Notes: a model not told the origin generated them from the sequence alone. Numbered from the stretch's first letter, positions 41,986 to 50,789 are shown. The stretch: DNA of 64,000 bases from Acidobacteriota bacterium (GCA_020637335.1 JACJWC010000023.1:1-64000); one strand, 5' to 3'. A program made the numbers and translations.

Positions 41986-42321
41986 ATGATCAACGAAACG
42001 ATTCGTATCAGGTTGAAAGCCTACGACAACCGCATCCTTGACCAATCGACACGCCAAATTGTCGATACGGCCAAACGGACCGGTGCTGTGGTGGCTGGGC
42101 CGATTCCTCTGCCCACCCGCATTCGCAAATACACGGTTTTGCGTTCGCCCCACGTCGACAAAAAATCCCGGGAACAATTCGAGTCCCGCACCCACAAGCG
42201 GCTTTTGGACCTGCTTCAACCCACTTCTCAAACAGTGGAAGCGTTGATGAAGCTCGATTTGCCGGCCGGTGTCGAAGTTGAAATTAAGGCCTACGGCAAA
42301 GAAAAAGAAAAGTCCAAATAA
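41986..42321 (+). CDS. rpsJ: 30S ribosomal protein S10 (NusE)
   Basis: 111 residues, slightly longer than the E. coli protein because of a Lys/Glu-rich C-terminal tail (KAYGKEKEKSK). S10 sits in the 30S head and also acts with NusB in antitermination. LKAYDNRILDQS and SPHVDKKSREQFE are conserved. First gene of the S10 block, directly after fusA, with AAGGAG upstream. Confidence 0.97.
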   Translation: MINETIRIRLKAYDNRILDQSTRQIVDTAKRTGAVVAGPIPLPTRIRKYTVLRSPHVDKKSREQFESRTHKRLLDLLQPTSQTVEALMKLDLPAGVEVEIKAYGKEKEKSK

Positions 42322-42354
42322 ATCCGCCTGGACCAGATTGGGTAAGGAGTTACC

Positions 42355-42978
42355 ATGATCAAAGGATTAATCGCTAAAAAAATCGGGATGACCCAAGTGT
42401 TCGACGAGAACGGCCAGGCCATTCCCGTGACCGTGCTTGAAGCAGGACCCTGCGTGGTTACCTATGTAAAGGTGGCGGAAAAAGACGGGTACGATGCTGT
42501 TCAAGTCGGCTTAGTTGAGAGAAAACCGGCCAAGAACCTGAGCAAAGGTGAAGCTGGCCACTTGAGCAAACGGGAAATTCAACCCGTGCGCTACCTGCGT
42601 GAATTTGAAATTCCGCAAGGGGTAGAAGTAAAAGTGGGTGACGAACTGAGTGTTTCCCAGTTCGAGAAAAAAGAATTGTTGACCGTTGTGGGAACCTCTA
42701 AAGGTAAAGGGTTCCAGGGTGTTATTCGTCGTCACGGTTTCGGTGGCGGTCGCATGACCCACGGTTCCAACTTCAAACGGGCACCGGGCTCTATCGGCCA
42801 GTGCGCATTCCCCTCGCGTGTGTTCCCGGGTAAAAAGTTGCCCGGCCACATGGGTGATCGCAAGGTGACCGTAAAAAACCTGGAAGTCATGGAGATCATC
42901 CCTGACAAAAATCTGATTCTGGTAAAGGGTGCAGTGCCCGGCTCTCGCGGCGGCATTGTGACCCTGCGTAAAGGCTGA
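42355..42978 (+). CDS. rplC: 50S ribosomal protein L3
   Basis: 207 residues. L3 is an early assembly protein whose loop reaches the peptidyl-transferase centre. GLIAKKIGMTQVF, TSKGKGFQGVIRRHGFGGG and MTHGSNFKRAPGSIGQC are conserved. It has a good AAGGAG and is followed by rplD 11 bp later. Confidence 0.98.
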   Translation: MIKGLIAKKIGMTQVFDENGQAIPVTVLEAGPCVVTYVKVAEKDGYDAVQVGLVERKPAKNLSKGEAGHLSKREIQPVRYLREFEIPQGVEVKVGDELSVSQFEKKELLTVVGTSKGKGFQGVIRRHGFGGGRMTHGSNFKRAPGSIGQCAFPSRVFPGKKLPGHMGDRKVTVKNLEVMEIIPDKNLILVKGAVPGSRGGIVTLRKG

Positions 42979-42989
42979 GGAGCACAGAA

Positions 42990-43616
42990 ATGGCAACTAC
43001 AACCGTCTATAACCTAAAAAATGAAAAAACTGGCGAAATCGAGTTGTTGGATTCCGTCTTTGCCGCTCCGGTGAATAAACACTTGATGTGGGAAGCTGTT
43101 AACCACTACTTGGCCGCAGGTCGTGCGGGCACCGCCAGCACCAAAACCCGTGGCGAAGTCGCAGGTTCCGGTAAAAAACTGTGGAAGCAAAAAGGTACGG
43201 GCCGCGCTCGCGTTGGCGATATCCGCACTCCGAAATGGCGTGGTGGTGGTACCGTTCACGGACCAAAACCGCGTTCATTCAACTACGCGTTTCCCAAACA
43301 AAAACGGCGCGGTGCATTGCGCAGTGCTTTGTCCGCCAAGTTTGAAAACGGTCAACTCACTGTTGTTGAGGCATTTGAACTGTCCAGCCACAAAACCAAG
43401 GATTTCGCGAACGTTCTGGCTACTTTGAACCAAAACGACCGCACCCTGGTCGTTGACGGCCACGATAACCTGAATCTGGTTCTGGCCTCCCGCAATTTGC
43501 CCACCGTGAAGTTCGCTTCGCCCTTGGGCGTCAACATTCATGATCTGCTCAAATACGAGAACTTGATCATTTCCAAAGACGCTGTGCAACAACTGCAGGA
43601 GGTACTGGCGAAATGA
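42990..43616 (+). CDS. rplD: 50S ribosomal protein L4
   Basis: 208 residues. L4 lines the exit tunnel through its extended loop, seen as GTGRARVGDIRTPKWRGGG. In E. coli it also represses its own S10 operon; whether it does so here is unknown. Its stop codon overlaps the rplW start as ATGA. Confidence 0.97.
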   Translation: MATTTVYNLKNEKTGEIELLDSVFAAPVNKHLMWEAVNHYLAAGRAGTASTKTRGEVAGSGKKLWKQKGTGRARVGDIRTPKWRGGGTVHGPKPRSFNYAFPKQKRRGALRSALSAKFENGQLTVVEAFELSSHKTKDFANVLATLNQNDRTLVVDGHDNLNLVLASRNLPTVKFASPLGVNIHDLLKYENLIISKDAVQQLQEVLAK

Positions 43617-43909
43617 GCGATCGTTTAAATTCCATTCTCATCAAACCACATTTGACTGAAAAGGGCATGAACGTTAAGGCCCACGATAATGTGCACGTTT
43701 TTCGGGTGCGCAAAGACGCCAACAAGATCGAAATCAAAGCTGCTGTTGAAAAGCACTTTGAAGTCAAGGTTGAGCGCGTTGCCACCGTCAATGTCAAAGG
43801 CAAAAAGAAGCGGGTGGGCCGTTTCCTCGGAAAAACTTCCGATTGGAAAAAGGCTTACGTTACCTTGCAAGCCGGTTCGGGTGAAATCCCCTATTTCGAA
43901 GGCACTTAA
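43613..43909 (+). CDS. rplW: 50S ribosomal protein L23
   Basis: 98 residues. L23 is at the tunnel exit and docks trigger factor and SRP. ILIKPHLTEKGMN and HVFRVRKDANKIEIK match the family. It is translationally coupled to rplD by a four-base overlap. Confidence 0.97.
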   Translation: MSDRLNSILIKPHLTEKGMNVKAHDNVHVFRVRKDANKIEIKAAVEKHFEVKVERVATVNVKGKKKRVGRFLGKTSDWKKAYVTLQAGSGEIPYFEGT

Positions 43910-43936
43910 TCGGTGGCCATCAGAGGAGTATGAATC

Positions 43937-44761
43937 ATGCCAATGAAATCTTTTAAACCGACTTCACCTGGTGTGCGCCAGCTGAAACAGCCCGATCGCA
44001 CCGATCTGGCTAAAGGCCGCCCGATGAAATCCCTGGTTGAAGGTCTGACCAACAAGGCCGGACGCGATAACAAGGGTCGGGTAACCAGCCGTTTCCGCGG
44101 TGGCCGCCACAAGCGCTTGTACCGTTTGGTTGACTTTAAACGCAACAAATTCAACGTACCGGGTGAAGTAGTTCAACTGGAATACGATCCAAACCGCAGC
44201 GCCAACATTGCCTTGGTCAAATATGCCGATGGCGAATATGCCTACATCCTGGCCCCGGTTGGCCTGGAAGCCGGTATGACCGTCATGAGTGGACCTGACT
44301 GCGATATTTTGCCAGGCAATTGTTTGCCTCTGCGCAATATCCCCGTTGGTACCGTTCTGCACAATATCGAACTCAAACCCGGTAAAGGTGGCCAAATGGC
44401 CCGCTCTGCAGGGGTTGGTGTTCAACTCTTGGCAAAAGAAAACAATTTCGCAACCCTGCGTTTGCCTTCTGGCGAAATGCGTTTGGTTCACTTGGACTGC
44501 AAAGCCAGCATCGGCCAAGTCGGCAATACCGACTGGGAAACCCGCAGCTTGGGTAAAGCAGGCCGCAAGCGTTGGTTGGGCTTCCGTCCGCACAACCGCG
44601 GCGTCGCCATGAACCCGGTTGATCACCCGATGGGTGGTGGTGAAGGTCGAACCTCGGGTGGTCGTCATCCATGTTCACCTTGGGGTAAACCGACCAAAGG
44701 TTACCGCACTCGCCGCAGAAAACAATCCGACCGCATGATCGTGCGTCGTCGTTATCAATAA
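43937..44761 (+). CDS. rplB: 50S ribosomal protein L2
   Basis: 274 residues, normal length. L2 is needed for subunit joining and peptidyl-transferase activity. GRDNKGRVTSRFRGGRHKR and the strongly conserved MNPVDHPMGGGEGR, with the functional His, are present, followed by the HPCSPWGKPTKGYRTR tail. Confidence 0.98.
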   Translation: MPMKSFKPTSPGVRQLKQPDRTDLAKGRPMKSLVEGLTNKAGRDNKGRVTSRFRGGRHKRLYRLVDFKRNKFNVPGEVVQLEYDPNRSANIALVKYADGEYAYILAPVGLEAGMTVMSGPDCDILPGNCLPLRNIPVGTVLHNIELKPGKGGQMARSAGVGVQLLAKENNFATLRLPSGEMRLVHLDCKASIGQVGNTDWETRSLGKAGRKRWLGFRPHNRGVAMNPVDHPMGGGEGRTSGGRHPCSPWGKPTKGYRTRRRKQSDRMIVRRRYQ

Positions 44762-44784
44762 AGTGAAGCGCAGAAGGAGCGAAC

Positions 44785-45072
44785 ATGGCTAGATCGTTAA
44801 AAAAAGGACCTTTTGTCGACTTACACTTACAAAAAAAAGTGGATGTCGCCCGAAGCAAACAGGACAACAAAGTCATTAAAACCTGGTCCCGCCGTTCCAC
44901 TGTCATTCCCGAAATGGTGGGTATGACCTTCGCGGTTCACAACGGCCAGAAATTTATACCCGTTTATGTTTCCGAAAACATGGTCGGTCACAAACTCGGA
45001 GAGTTTTCGCCTACCCGCACGTGGCGGGGTCATGCTGGCCAGAAAGACCAAAAGGGCAGCAAACGGAAGTAA
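44785..45072 (+). CDS. rpsS: 30S ribosomal protein S19
   Basis: 95 residues. S19 forms the head contact with S13 and touches A-site tRNA. MARSLKKGPFVDLHLQKK and HKLGEFSPTRTWRGHAG are conserved. AAGGAG lies upstream. Confidence 0.98.
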   Translation: MARSLKKGPFVDLHLQKKVDVARSKQDNKVIKTWSRRSTVIPEMVGMTFAVHNGQKFIPVYVSENMVGHKLGEFSPTRTWRGHAGQKDQKGSKRK

Positions 45073-45084
45073 TAGGGAGCTATC

Positions 45085-45429
45085 ATGAACGCAATCGCCA
45101 AAGCGAAATTTATCCGGGGTTCGGCCCGTAAGGCCAGATTGGTCATCGACCAGATTCGGGGCAAAAATGTTGGGGAAGCCATGCAAATCCTCAAGTTTTC
45201 CCCCAAACGCGCTTCCGAAGCCATTGAAATCTGCCTGAAATCGGCGGTTTCCAATGCTTTGCAAAAAAACACCATGCTCGACGCCGACGACTTGTTCGTC
45301 TCCATGGCTGTCGTGGATGGCGGACCCGTTATGAAACGCATTCGTCCTGCTTCGATGGGGCGCGCATTCCGTGTTCGTAAACGTTTCCATCACATCACCA
45401 TCGAAGTTTCCAATTCGGAACAGGAATAA
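45085..45429 (+). CDS. rplV: 50S ribosomal protein L22
   Basis: 114 residues. L22 lines the tunnel; its beta-hairpin (VVDGGPVMKRIRPASMGRA) is the region where macrolide-resistance changes arise. SARKARLVIDQIRGK matches the family. It lies 12 bp after rpsS. Confidence 0.97.
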   Translation: MNAIAKAKFIRGSARKARLVIDQIRGKNVGEAMQILKFSPKRASEAIEICLKSAVSNALQKNTMLDADDLFVSMAVVDGGPVMKRIRPASMGRAFRVRKRFHHITIEVSNSEQE

Positions 45430-45441
45430 GGGAGGACTACC

Positions 45442-46056
45442 GTGGGTCAGAAAGTTCATCCTACCGGATACCGCCTGGTCGTCAATAAAGACTGGTCCAG
45501 CAAGTGGTTTGCACGCCGTGATTACGGCGATTTCCTGCACGTGGATTTACGTCTGCGTCGCGAGCTGAAAAGCAAACTGCAACACGCTGCCATCGCCAAT
45601 ATTGAGATTGAGCGTGCCGCCAACAAGATGAAAATCAATATCGTCACTGCCCGTCCCGGCATCATTATCGGGAAAAAGGGTTTGGAAGTAGAAAAGCTGA
45701 AAAGCTGGATTTCCGGTCAAACTTCCCAAGAAGTGACCTTGAACATTAAAGAGGTCAAGAAACCGGAACTGGAAGCCCAATTGATTGCCGAATCGATCTG
45801 CAACCAACTGGAACGCCGGATTTCTTTCCGCCGCGCAATGAAGAAAGCTGAAGAAAATGCTTTGAGATTCGGGGCGAAAGGGATTAAAATCAAGGTTTCG
45901 GGCCGTTTGAACGGAGCGGAAATTGCTCGTTCAGAGGAATATCTGACGGGTCAAATGCCCTTGCAAACGCTTCGTGCCAATATCGACTACGGGTTCGCTG
46001 AAGCCTTAACGACTTACGGCATTATCGGCGTAAAAGTTTGGGTCAATAAGCCCTGA
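45442..46056 (+). CDS. rpsC: 30S ribosomal protein S3
   Basis: 204 residues with a GTG start, a shorter version than the E. coli 233. S3 lies at the mRNA entry site. The KH domain GXXG loop appears as ARPGIIIGKKGLEVE, and VHPTGYRL opens the protein. Ends in KVWVNKP; a 50-bp gap follows. Confidence 0.97.
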   Translation: MGQKVHPTGYRLVVNKDWSSKWFARRDYGDFLHVDLRLRRELKSKLQHAAIANIEIERAANKMKINIVTARPGIIIGKKGLEVEKLKSWISGQTSQEVTLNIKEVKKPELEAQLIAESICNQLERRISFRRAMKKAEENALRFGAKGIKIKVSGRLNGAEIARSEEYLTGQMPLQTLRANIDYGFAEALTTYGIIGVKVWVNKP

Positions 46057-46071
46057 TTTTTAGGGTTTTTT
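46048..46071 (+). terminator. Weak terminator/attenuator-like hairpin at the rpsC end
   Basis: AAGCCCT (46048-46054) can pair with AGGGTTT (46062-46068) through a seven-base loop, including one G-U pair, followed directly by further T residues. The stem is AT-rich at its base and overlaps the rpsC stop codon, so it may act as a partial attenuator between the two halves of the S10 block. Confidence 0.3.
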
Positions 46072-46106
46072 CACCGTAAGTACGTGAGAAACAAGGAGCA
46101 TCTGAC

Positions 46107-46526
46107 ATGTTATTGCCCAATCGGACGAAATATCGCAAAGTCCAAAAGAAACTGAAAAAACAAGTCGCAACCCGTGGTGCTGATCTGTCTTTTGGCGAAT
46201 ATGGTCTGAAAGCTTTGGAGTGCGGCTGGTTGACCAACCGTCAAATCGAAGCGGCTCGTATCGCCATGACCCGCCACATTAAACGCGGCGGAAAAATCTG
46301 GATTCGCCTGTTCCCGGACAAACCGATCACCCAAAAGCCCGCTGAAACCCGTATGGGTAAAGGTAAAGGCAACGTAGAAAAATGGGTTTCCGTAGTCTAC
46401 GCCGGTAAGGTTCTGTTTGAAATGGAAGGCGTCAACGAAGAATTGGCCCGGGAAGCTTTTGAAATCGCCGCCAACAAATTGCCTGTGAAATGCAAGTTCG
46501 TTTCCCGGCATGGTATGGAGGAATAG
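46107..46526 (+). CDS. rplP: 50S ribosomal protein L16
   Basis: 139 residues. L16 organises the A-site tRNA channel of the large subunit. LLPNRTKYRKVQ and ETRMGKGKGNVEKWVSVV, including the Arg that is hydroxylated in E. coli, are conserved. AAGGAG lies upstream. Confidence 0.98.
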   Translation: MLLPNRTKYRKVQKKLKKQVATRGADLSFGEYGLKALECGWLTNRQIEAARIAMTRHIKRGGKIWIRLFPDKPITQKPAETRMGKGKGNVEKWVSVVYAGKVLFEMEGVNEELAREAFEIAANKLPVKCKFVSRHGMEE

Positions 46527-46528
46527 TC

Positions 46529-46726
46529 GTGAAAGTATCAAAAATTCGCGAAATGGACGACCAAGTCCTGACTGGCGAGATCGCCAAAGCCGAAAACGAG
46601 TTAATGCATTTGCGCATGAAAGCTTCGATCGGCAGCCTGGACAATCCAATGGAAATTCGGCACCTGCGCCGGGCCATTGCCCGCATGCACACCGTTCTGG
46701 GTGAGCGGCGCAAACAGAATAATTAA
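46529..46726 (+). CDS. rpmC: 50S ribosomal protein L29
   Basis: 65 residues starting at a GTG two bases after rplP (a longer frame overlaps rplP and is rejected). L29 sits by L23 at the exit tunnel. Two helices with LMHLRMKASIGSLDNPMEI and IARMHTVLGERR show the family. Confidence 0.95.
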   Translation: MKVSKIREMDDQVLTGEIAKAENELMHLRMKASIGSLDNPMEIRHLRRAIARMHTVLGERRKQNN

Positions 46727-46738
46727 GGAATGACGCTC

Positions 46739-47002
46739 ATGGAAAAGAACAGCAGCGGCTTAAAAACCAAAAAAATCGGCGTGGTGGTCAGCGACAAGAT
46801 GGATAAAACCATCGTCGTCAAGGTTGAGCGCAAAGTGCAACACCCCCTCTATCGCCGCACCATGAAACTTTCCAAAAAATTCATGGCCCACGACGAGAAC
46901 AAACTCGCCAAAATCGGGGACAAAGTGGAAATCGTTGAATCGAGACCGCTCTCCCGTCGCAAGCGTTGGAACTTGGTTCAAGTCCTCGAGTCCAAAGCCT
47001 GA
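46739..47002 (+). CDS. rpsQ: 30S ribosomal protein S17
   Basis: 87 residues. S17 binds the 5' domain of 16S rRNA. VVSDKMDKTIVVKVERKVQH and the DKVEIVESRPLSRRKRW end are conserved. The ATG at 46739 lies nine bases after AAGGA; the in-frame ATG at 46730 overlaps that site and is less likely. Confidence 0.95.
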   Translation: MEKNSSGLKTKKIGVVVSDKMDKTIVVKVERKVQHPLYRRTMKLSKKFMAHDENKLAKIGDKVEIVESRPLSRRKRWNLVQVLESKA

Positions 47003-47029
47003 TCGTCAGACTGAAGGTAGGTTAACACC

Positions 47030-47398
47030 ATGATCCAAATGGGAACAATTCTCACTGTCGCAGACAATTCTGGTGCCAAAAAACTGTTGGCGATCCGTCC
47101 CCATGGCGGCGGCGTCGGTCGTTTTGCGGAACTGGGAGATATAATTACCGCCTCGGTACGCGAAGCCGCACCGGGTGGAACTGTCAAAAAGAAAAAAGTT
47201 GTTAAAGCGGTGATTGTCCGCCAGGTCAAGAAGTACCGTCGTAAAGATGGTTCTTACATCCGCTTTGATGAAAATGCAGCCGTTCTGGTTAAGGACGATG
47301 GTGAACCGATCGGTACCCGTGTATTCGGTCCGGTAGCCCGTGAATTGCGCGATCGCAAATTCATGAAAATCGTTTCTTTAGCGCCAGAAGTCCTTTAA
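47030..47398 (+). CDS. rplN: 50S ribosomal protein L14
   Basis: 122 residues, the standard length. L14 forms intersubunit bridge B8. MIQMGTILTVADNSGAKK and QVKKYRRKDGSYIRFDEN are conserved. AGGTAGG lies upstream. Confidence 0.98.
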   Translation: MIQMGTILTVADNSGAKKLLAIRPHGGGVGRFAELGDIITASVREAAPGGTVKKKKVVKAVIVRQVKKYRRKDGSYIRFDENAAVLVKDDGEPIGTRVFGPVARELRDRKFMKIVSLAPEVL

Positions 47399-47409
47399 GA
47401 GGTGTGAGC

Positions 47410-47721
47410 ATGGCTCTGAAAATCAAAAAAGGCGATACGGTTGTCATAACCGTCGGCAAGGATCGCGATCGTCGCGGTAAAGTCCTGGCCGTTATGCCTG
47501 CAAAAAACCGCGTGTTGGTTGAAGGTCTGAACATGATCAAAAAACATCAACGCGCCATGGGTAACCGCGAAGGTGGCATTATTGAAAAAGAAGCACCTTT
47601 GCACATTTCCAACGTGATGCTGGTTGATCCGAAAGAAGATAAAGCTTCTCGGGTTGGGTACGTCCTCAAAGACGGCAAAAAGCACCGCGTTGCTAAACGC
47701 TCCAATCAATTGTTGGATTAA
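47410..47721 (+). CDS. rplX: 50S ribosomal protein L24
   Basis: 103 residues. L24 starts large-subunit assembly; the KOW motif is seen in KKGDTVVITVGKDRDRRG. The ATG at 47410 is seven bases after AGAGG; a GTG at 47404 in frame is too close to it. Confidence 0.96.
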   Translation: MALKIKKGDTVVITVGKDRDRRGKVLAVMPAKNRVLVEGLNMIKKHQRAMGNREGGIIEKEAPLHISNVMLVDPKEDKASRVGYVLKDGKKHRVAKRSNQLLD

Positions 47722-47737
47722 AGTCGAGGGAAACGTC

Positions 47738-48277
47738 ATGAAGGGTTCTGAACAACGTTATCAAGAAGAAATTAAAGCCCAGCTTGTAGAAGAATTGGGT
47801 TTGCGCAACATCATGGAAGTCCCGCGGCTCGAGAAAATCGTCATCAATATGGGTGTCGGTGAGGCAATTGGCAATATCAAAACGTTGGATAATGCAGTTG
47901 CTGATTTGACCCAGATCGCTGGGCAAAAAGCGGTGATTACCCGCGCTAAGAAAGCTATCTCCAATTTCAAACTCCGTGAAGGCATGCCGATTGGTTGCCG
48001 CGTCACTTTGCGCGGTAAACGCATGTATGAATTCCTGGATCGTTTGATTCACGTAGCGCTTCCTCGTGTTCGCGATTTCCGCGGCGTTCCGACTCGCTCC
48101 TTTGATGGGCGAGGGAACTACACCCTGGGTATGAAAGACCAGGTCGTTTTCCCCGAAATTGATTTCGGGAAAATCGAAAAACTCCGCGGCATGAATATTA
48201 GTTTTGTCACAACCGCAACGTCGGATGCACACGCCCAGGCCTTATTGACCCATTTGGGCATGCCGTTCCGGCGCTAA
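47738..48277 (+). CDS. rplE: 50S ribosomal protein L5
   Basis: 179 residues, the family's usual size. L5 binds 5S rRNA and touches P-site tRNA. MPIGCRVTLRGKRMYEFLDR and RDFRGVPTRSFDGRGNY are conserved. The frame is open upstream through rplX, so the ATG at 47738 is used. No rpsN follows; only 28 bases precede rpsH. Confidence 0.97.
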   Translation: MKGSEQRYQEEIKAQLVEELGLRNIMEVPRLEKIVINMGVGEAIGNIKTLDNAVADLTQIAGQKAVITRAKKAISNFKLREGMPIGCRVTLRGKRMYEFLDRLIHVALPRVRDFRGVPTRSFDGRGNYTLGMKDQVVFPEIDFGKIEKLRGMNISFVTTATSDAHAQALLTHLGMPFRR

Positions 48278-48305
48278 CCGGGCAGAATTTGAAGGAGCGA
48301 TCAAC

Positions 48306-48707
48306 ATGAGTCACACAGATCCTATCGCTGACCTGCTCACCCGTATTCGCAACGGGCAAATGGCACAGCACGACAAAGTCGATGTGCCCAATTCGAAAGT
48401 AAAGCAGGCGATCGTTCGAATCCTTAAAGAAGAAGGGTTCGTTAAAAACTATAAAGTCGTAGAAGCTAAATCCGTACAACCGGTGATTCGCGTCTATCTG
48501 AAATACGATAACGACGGCAAACCGATGATCCACGGGTTACAACGTGTTTCCAAACCCGGTCGTCGGGTTTATCGCGGAAAAGATCGTTTACCCTCCGTTC
48601 TCAACGGCTACGGATGCAGTATCGTAACCACTTCCCAGGGCATCATGACCAGCCAGAAAGCCAAGGAAATTGGCGTTGGTGGCGAAGTCCTCTGTAATGT
48701 TTGGTAG
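48306..48707 (+). CDS. rpsH: 30S ribosomal protein S8
   Basis: 133 residues. S8 binds the central domain of 16S rRNA and in E. coli represses the spc operon at rplE. DPIADLLTRIRNG and the terminal GGEVLCNVW are conserved. It follows rplE directly, where S14 would usually lie. Confidence 0.97.
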   Translation: MSHTDPIADLLTRIRNGQMAQHDKVDVPNSKVKQAIVRILKEEGFVKNYKVVEAKSVQPVIRVYLKYDNDGKPMIHGLQRVSKPGRRVYRGKDRLPSVLNGYGCSIVTTSQGIMTSQKAKEIGVGGEVLCNVW

Positions 48708-48716
48708 GAGTTCACG

Positions 48717-49268
48717 ATGTCACGTATTGGAAAATTACCGATTAATGTTCCCCAAGGCGTAACTGCCGAATTAAAAAATTCTACCTTGACCTTTAAAGGC
48801 CCCAAAGGGGAGTCTTCCTCTCCGGTTCCCTCGGGAATCTCTGCCTCAATCGAAGACGGTGTGATCACTTTCACCCGCGCTGATGAGACAGGTCCCGTTC
48901 GCGCCAAACACGGTCTGGCTCGGGCTTTAGCCCAAAACAGCCTGACTGGGGTTACAGCCGGTTTCCAGCGCAAACTGGAAATTATCGGCGTTGGTTACAA
49001 GGTAAACGTGGCGGGTAATACCGTTGAATTCCACCTCGGATATTCCCACCCCATCCACTTTCCATTGCCTCAGGGTGTTAAAGCTACAGTCGAACTCGAT
49101 AAAGCGACAAAGGCCCACGTCCTGACTCTAGAAGGCATTGACAAACAACTTTTAGGCCAGGTTGCAGCCAACATTCGCTCTCTGCGCAAACCCGAACCTT
49201 ATAAAGGTAAAGGTGTGCGTTACTTCGGTGAGCGGATCCGTATTAAAGCTGGCAAGTCCGGTAAGTAG
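48717..49268 (+). CDS. rplF: 50S ribosomal protein L6
   Basis: 183 residues, two related domains. L6 binds near the sarcin-ricin loop and the GTPase-factor site. SRIGKLPINVPQGV at the start and EPYKGKGVRYFGERIRIKAGK at the end are conserved. Confidence 0.97.
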   Translation: MSRIGKLPINVPQGVTAELKNSTLTFKGPKGESSSPVPSGISASIEDGVITFTRADETGPVRAKHGLARALAQNSLTGVTAGFQRKLEIIGVGYKVNVAGNTVEFHLGYSHPIHFPLPQGVKATVELDKATKAHVLTLEGIDKQLLGQVAANIRSLRKPEPYKGKGVRYFGERIRIKAGKSGK

Positions 49269-49284
49269 TCGAGAGGGTAAACTC

Positions 49285-49647
49285 ATGAAATTAAAAAAAG
49301 ACGAACGTAGAATCCGCATTCATCAACGGGTTCGCAAGATCGTAAAAGGAACTGCGGACGTGCCGCGTTTAGCCGTTTTCCGCAGCAACAAGCAGATCTA
49401 TGTTCAGGCCATCGACGACATGACCGGAAACACGCTTGCCGCTGCATCCACCGTTGAAAAAGAGTTTCGGTCTGCTGGTAAGGCGGGTAGCAACATCGAT
49501 GCGGCTACCCAAGTGGGCAACCACATTGCCAAACGCCTGCTCGAAAAAGGCATTTCCAAAGCTGTATTTGATCGCGGTGGTTACCTCTACCACGGTCGGG
49601 TCAAAGCCGTTGCCGAAGGCGCACGCAGCGCCGGGCTGACCATCTAA
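49285..49647 (+). CDS. rplR: 50S ribosomal protein L18
   Basis: 120 residues. L18 binds 5S rRNA with L5. RIRIHQRVRKIVKGT, RLAVFRSNKQIYVQAIDD and FDRGGYLYHGRVKAVAEGAR are conserved. The longer frame overlaps rplF; the ATG at 49285 has GAGAGGG upstream. Confidence 0.97.
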   Translation: MKLKKDERRIRIHQRVRKIVKGTADVPRLAVFRSNKQIYVQAIDDMTGNTLAAASTVEKEFRSAGKAGSNIDAATQVGNHIAKRLLEKGISKAVFDRGGYLYHGRVKAVAEGARSAGLTI

Positions 49648-49659
49648 AAGGAGAGACCT

Positions 49660-50163
49660 GTGGCAAAAAATATCGATGTAAACGAACTCAATTTGAAGGA
49701 CCGTGTGGTCCACATCGGCCGGGTCACCAAGGTGGTCAAAGGCGGGAAGAACTTCTCTTTCTCGGCATTGGTTGTTGTCGGTGATGGTGCTGGCCATGTG
49801 GGTTACGGACAAGGTAAAGCGCTGGAAGTGCCCGCAGCCATTAAAAAAGCTGTGGAAGCCGCCAAACGCGCCATGATCAAAGTCCCCCTGCAAGAAAACA
49901 CCATTCCTCACGAAGTGAATGAGCGCTTCAGTGCCGCTAAGGTTCTGTTGAAACCCGCTCCCGAAGGTACTGGTGTTATCGCCGGCGGTGCGGTTCGCGC
50001 CGTGGTTGAAGCTGCTGGGATTCGCGACATTGTGACCAAATCCATTGGTTCTTCCAACAAAATCAACATTGTTAAGGCCGCATTTAAGGCCCTTGAAAAC
50101 TTAAAAGATCCCTATGAGTACATTCAAGCTCGGGGTCGTGGCAATCAGGAGGCTACACCGTGA
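49660..50163 (+). CDS. rpsE: 30S ribosomal protein S5
   Basis: 167 residues with GTG start after AAGGAGAG. S5 helps decoding fidelity and mRNA unwinding. RVTKVVKGGKNFSFSALVVV and GVIAGGAVRAVVEAAGIRD are conserved. Its stop codon overlaps the start of rpmD as GTGA. Confidence 0.97.
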   Translation: MAKNIDVNELNLKDRVVHIGRVTKVVKGGKNFSFSALVVVGDGAGHVGYGQGKALEVPAAIKKAVEAAKRAMIKVPLQENTIPHEVNERFSAAKVLLKPAPEGTGVIAGGAVRAVVEAAGIRDIVTKSIGSSNKINIVKAAFKALENLKDPYEYIQARGRGNQEATP

Positions 50164-50336
50164 GTACCATCAAGGTAAAAATGGTTCGCTCCCAAATTAG
50201 CACCATTCCCAACCATCGCCGAATTCTCGCCTCGCTGGGGTTCCGCAAGATCAACCAGGTTCGCGAATTGAAGGACTGTCCCGAAATCCGCGGCCAAATC
50301 AAAAAAATCGATTATCTCTTGCAGATCGTTGATTGA
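50160..50336 (+). CDS. rpmD: 50S ribosomal protein L30
   Basis: 58 residues, too short for routine calling, starting at a GTG that overlaps the rpsE stop by four bases. IKVKMVRSQISTIPNHRRIL and ASLGFRKINQVRELKDCP follow the L30 pattern, ending in YLLQIVD. Position between S5 and L15 is canonical. Confidence 0.95.
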   Translation: MSTIKVKMVRSQISTIPNHRRILASLGFRKINQVRELKDCPEIRGQIKKIDYLLQIVD

Positions 50337-50348
50337 TTGAGGATTGTC

Positions 50349-50789
50349 ATGAAACTGAATGATTTACGTCCCAATGCAGGCGCAACCAAAACTCGTAAAC
50401 GGGTAGGTCGTGGACCGGGTTCCGGTCTGGGTAAAACCGCTGCTCGCGGGATGAACGGTCAGAAATCGCGCGCTGGCTACAGCCAGAAACGCGGTTTTGA
50501 AGGCGGTCAAATGCCGCTGCAACGCCGTTTGCCCAAACGCGGCTTCACCAATATTTTCCGCAAGGAATATACCGTCCTGAACCTCAGCGCGCTCGAACGC
50601 GTCGAGAAATCCGAAATCTTACTTGAAGATTACCGCGATTTAGGCTTTGTTAAGGACTATCAGGCGGGCATCAAGATTCTGGGCGATGGCGAACTTAACC
50701 GCGCCCTGACCATTCATGCTCACAAATTCTCTAAATCCGCCCGGGAAAAGATTGAAAAAGCCGGCGGCAAATGCGTCGAGATTGCCTAA
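50349..50789 (+). CDS. rplO: 50S ribosomal protein L15
   Basis: 146 residues. L15 is a late assembly protein of the large subunit. RVGRGPGSGLGKTAARGMNG and GGQMPLQRRLPKRGF are conserved. GAGG lies before the ATG at 50349; the upstream in-frame start at 50337 overlaps the rpmD stop region. Confidence 0.97.
   Translation: MKLNDLRPNAGATKTRKRVGRGPGSGLGKTAARGMNGQKSRAGYSQKRGFEGGQMPLQRRLPKRGFTNIFRKEYTVLNLSALERVEKSEILLEDYRDLGFVKDYQAGIKILGDGELNRALTIHAHKFSKSAREKIEKAGGKCVEIA

Noticed and set aside
43964..44668. 234-residue minus-strand ORF opposite rplB
   Set aside because: Shadow of the highly biased ribosomal codon use; no family features.
47624..47737. Upstream extension of L5
   Set aside because: It runs antisense-free through rplX in another frame; L5 has its normal start at 47738.
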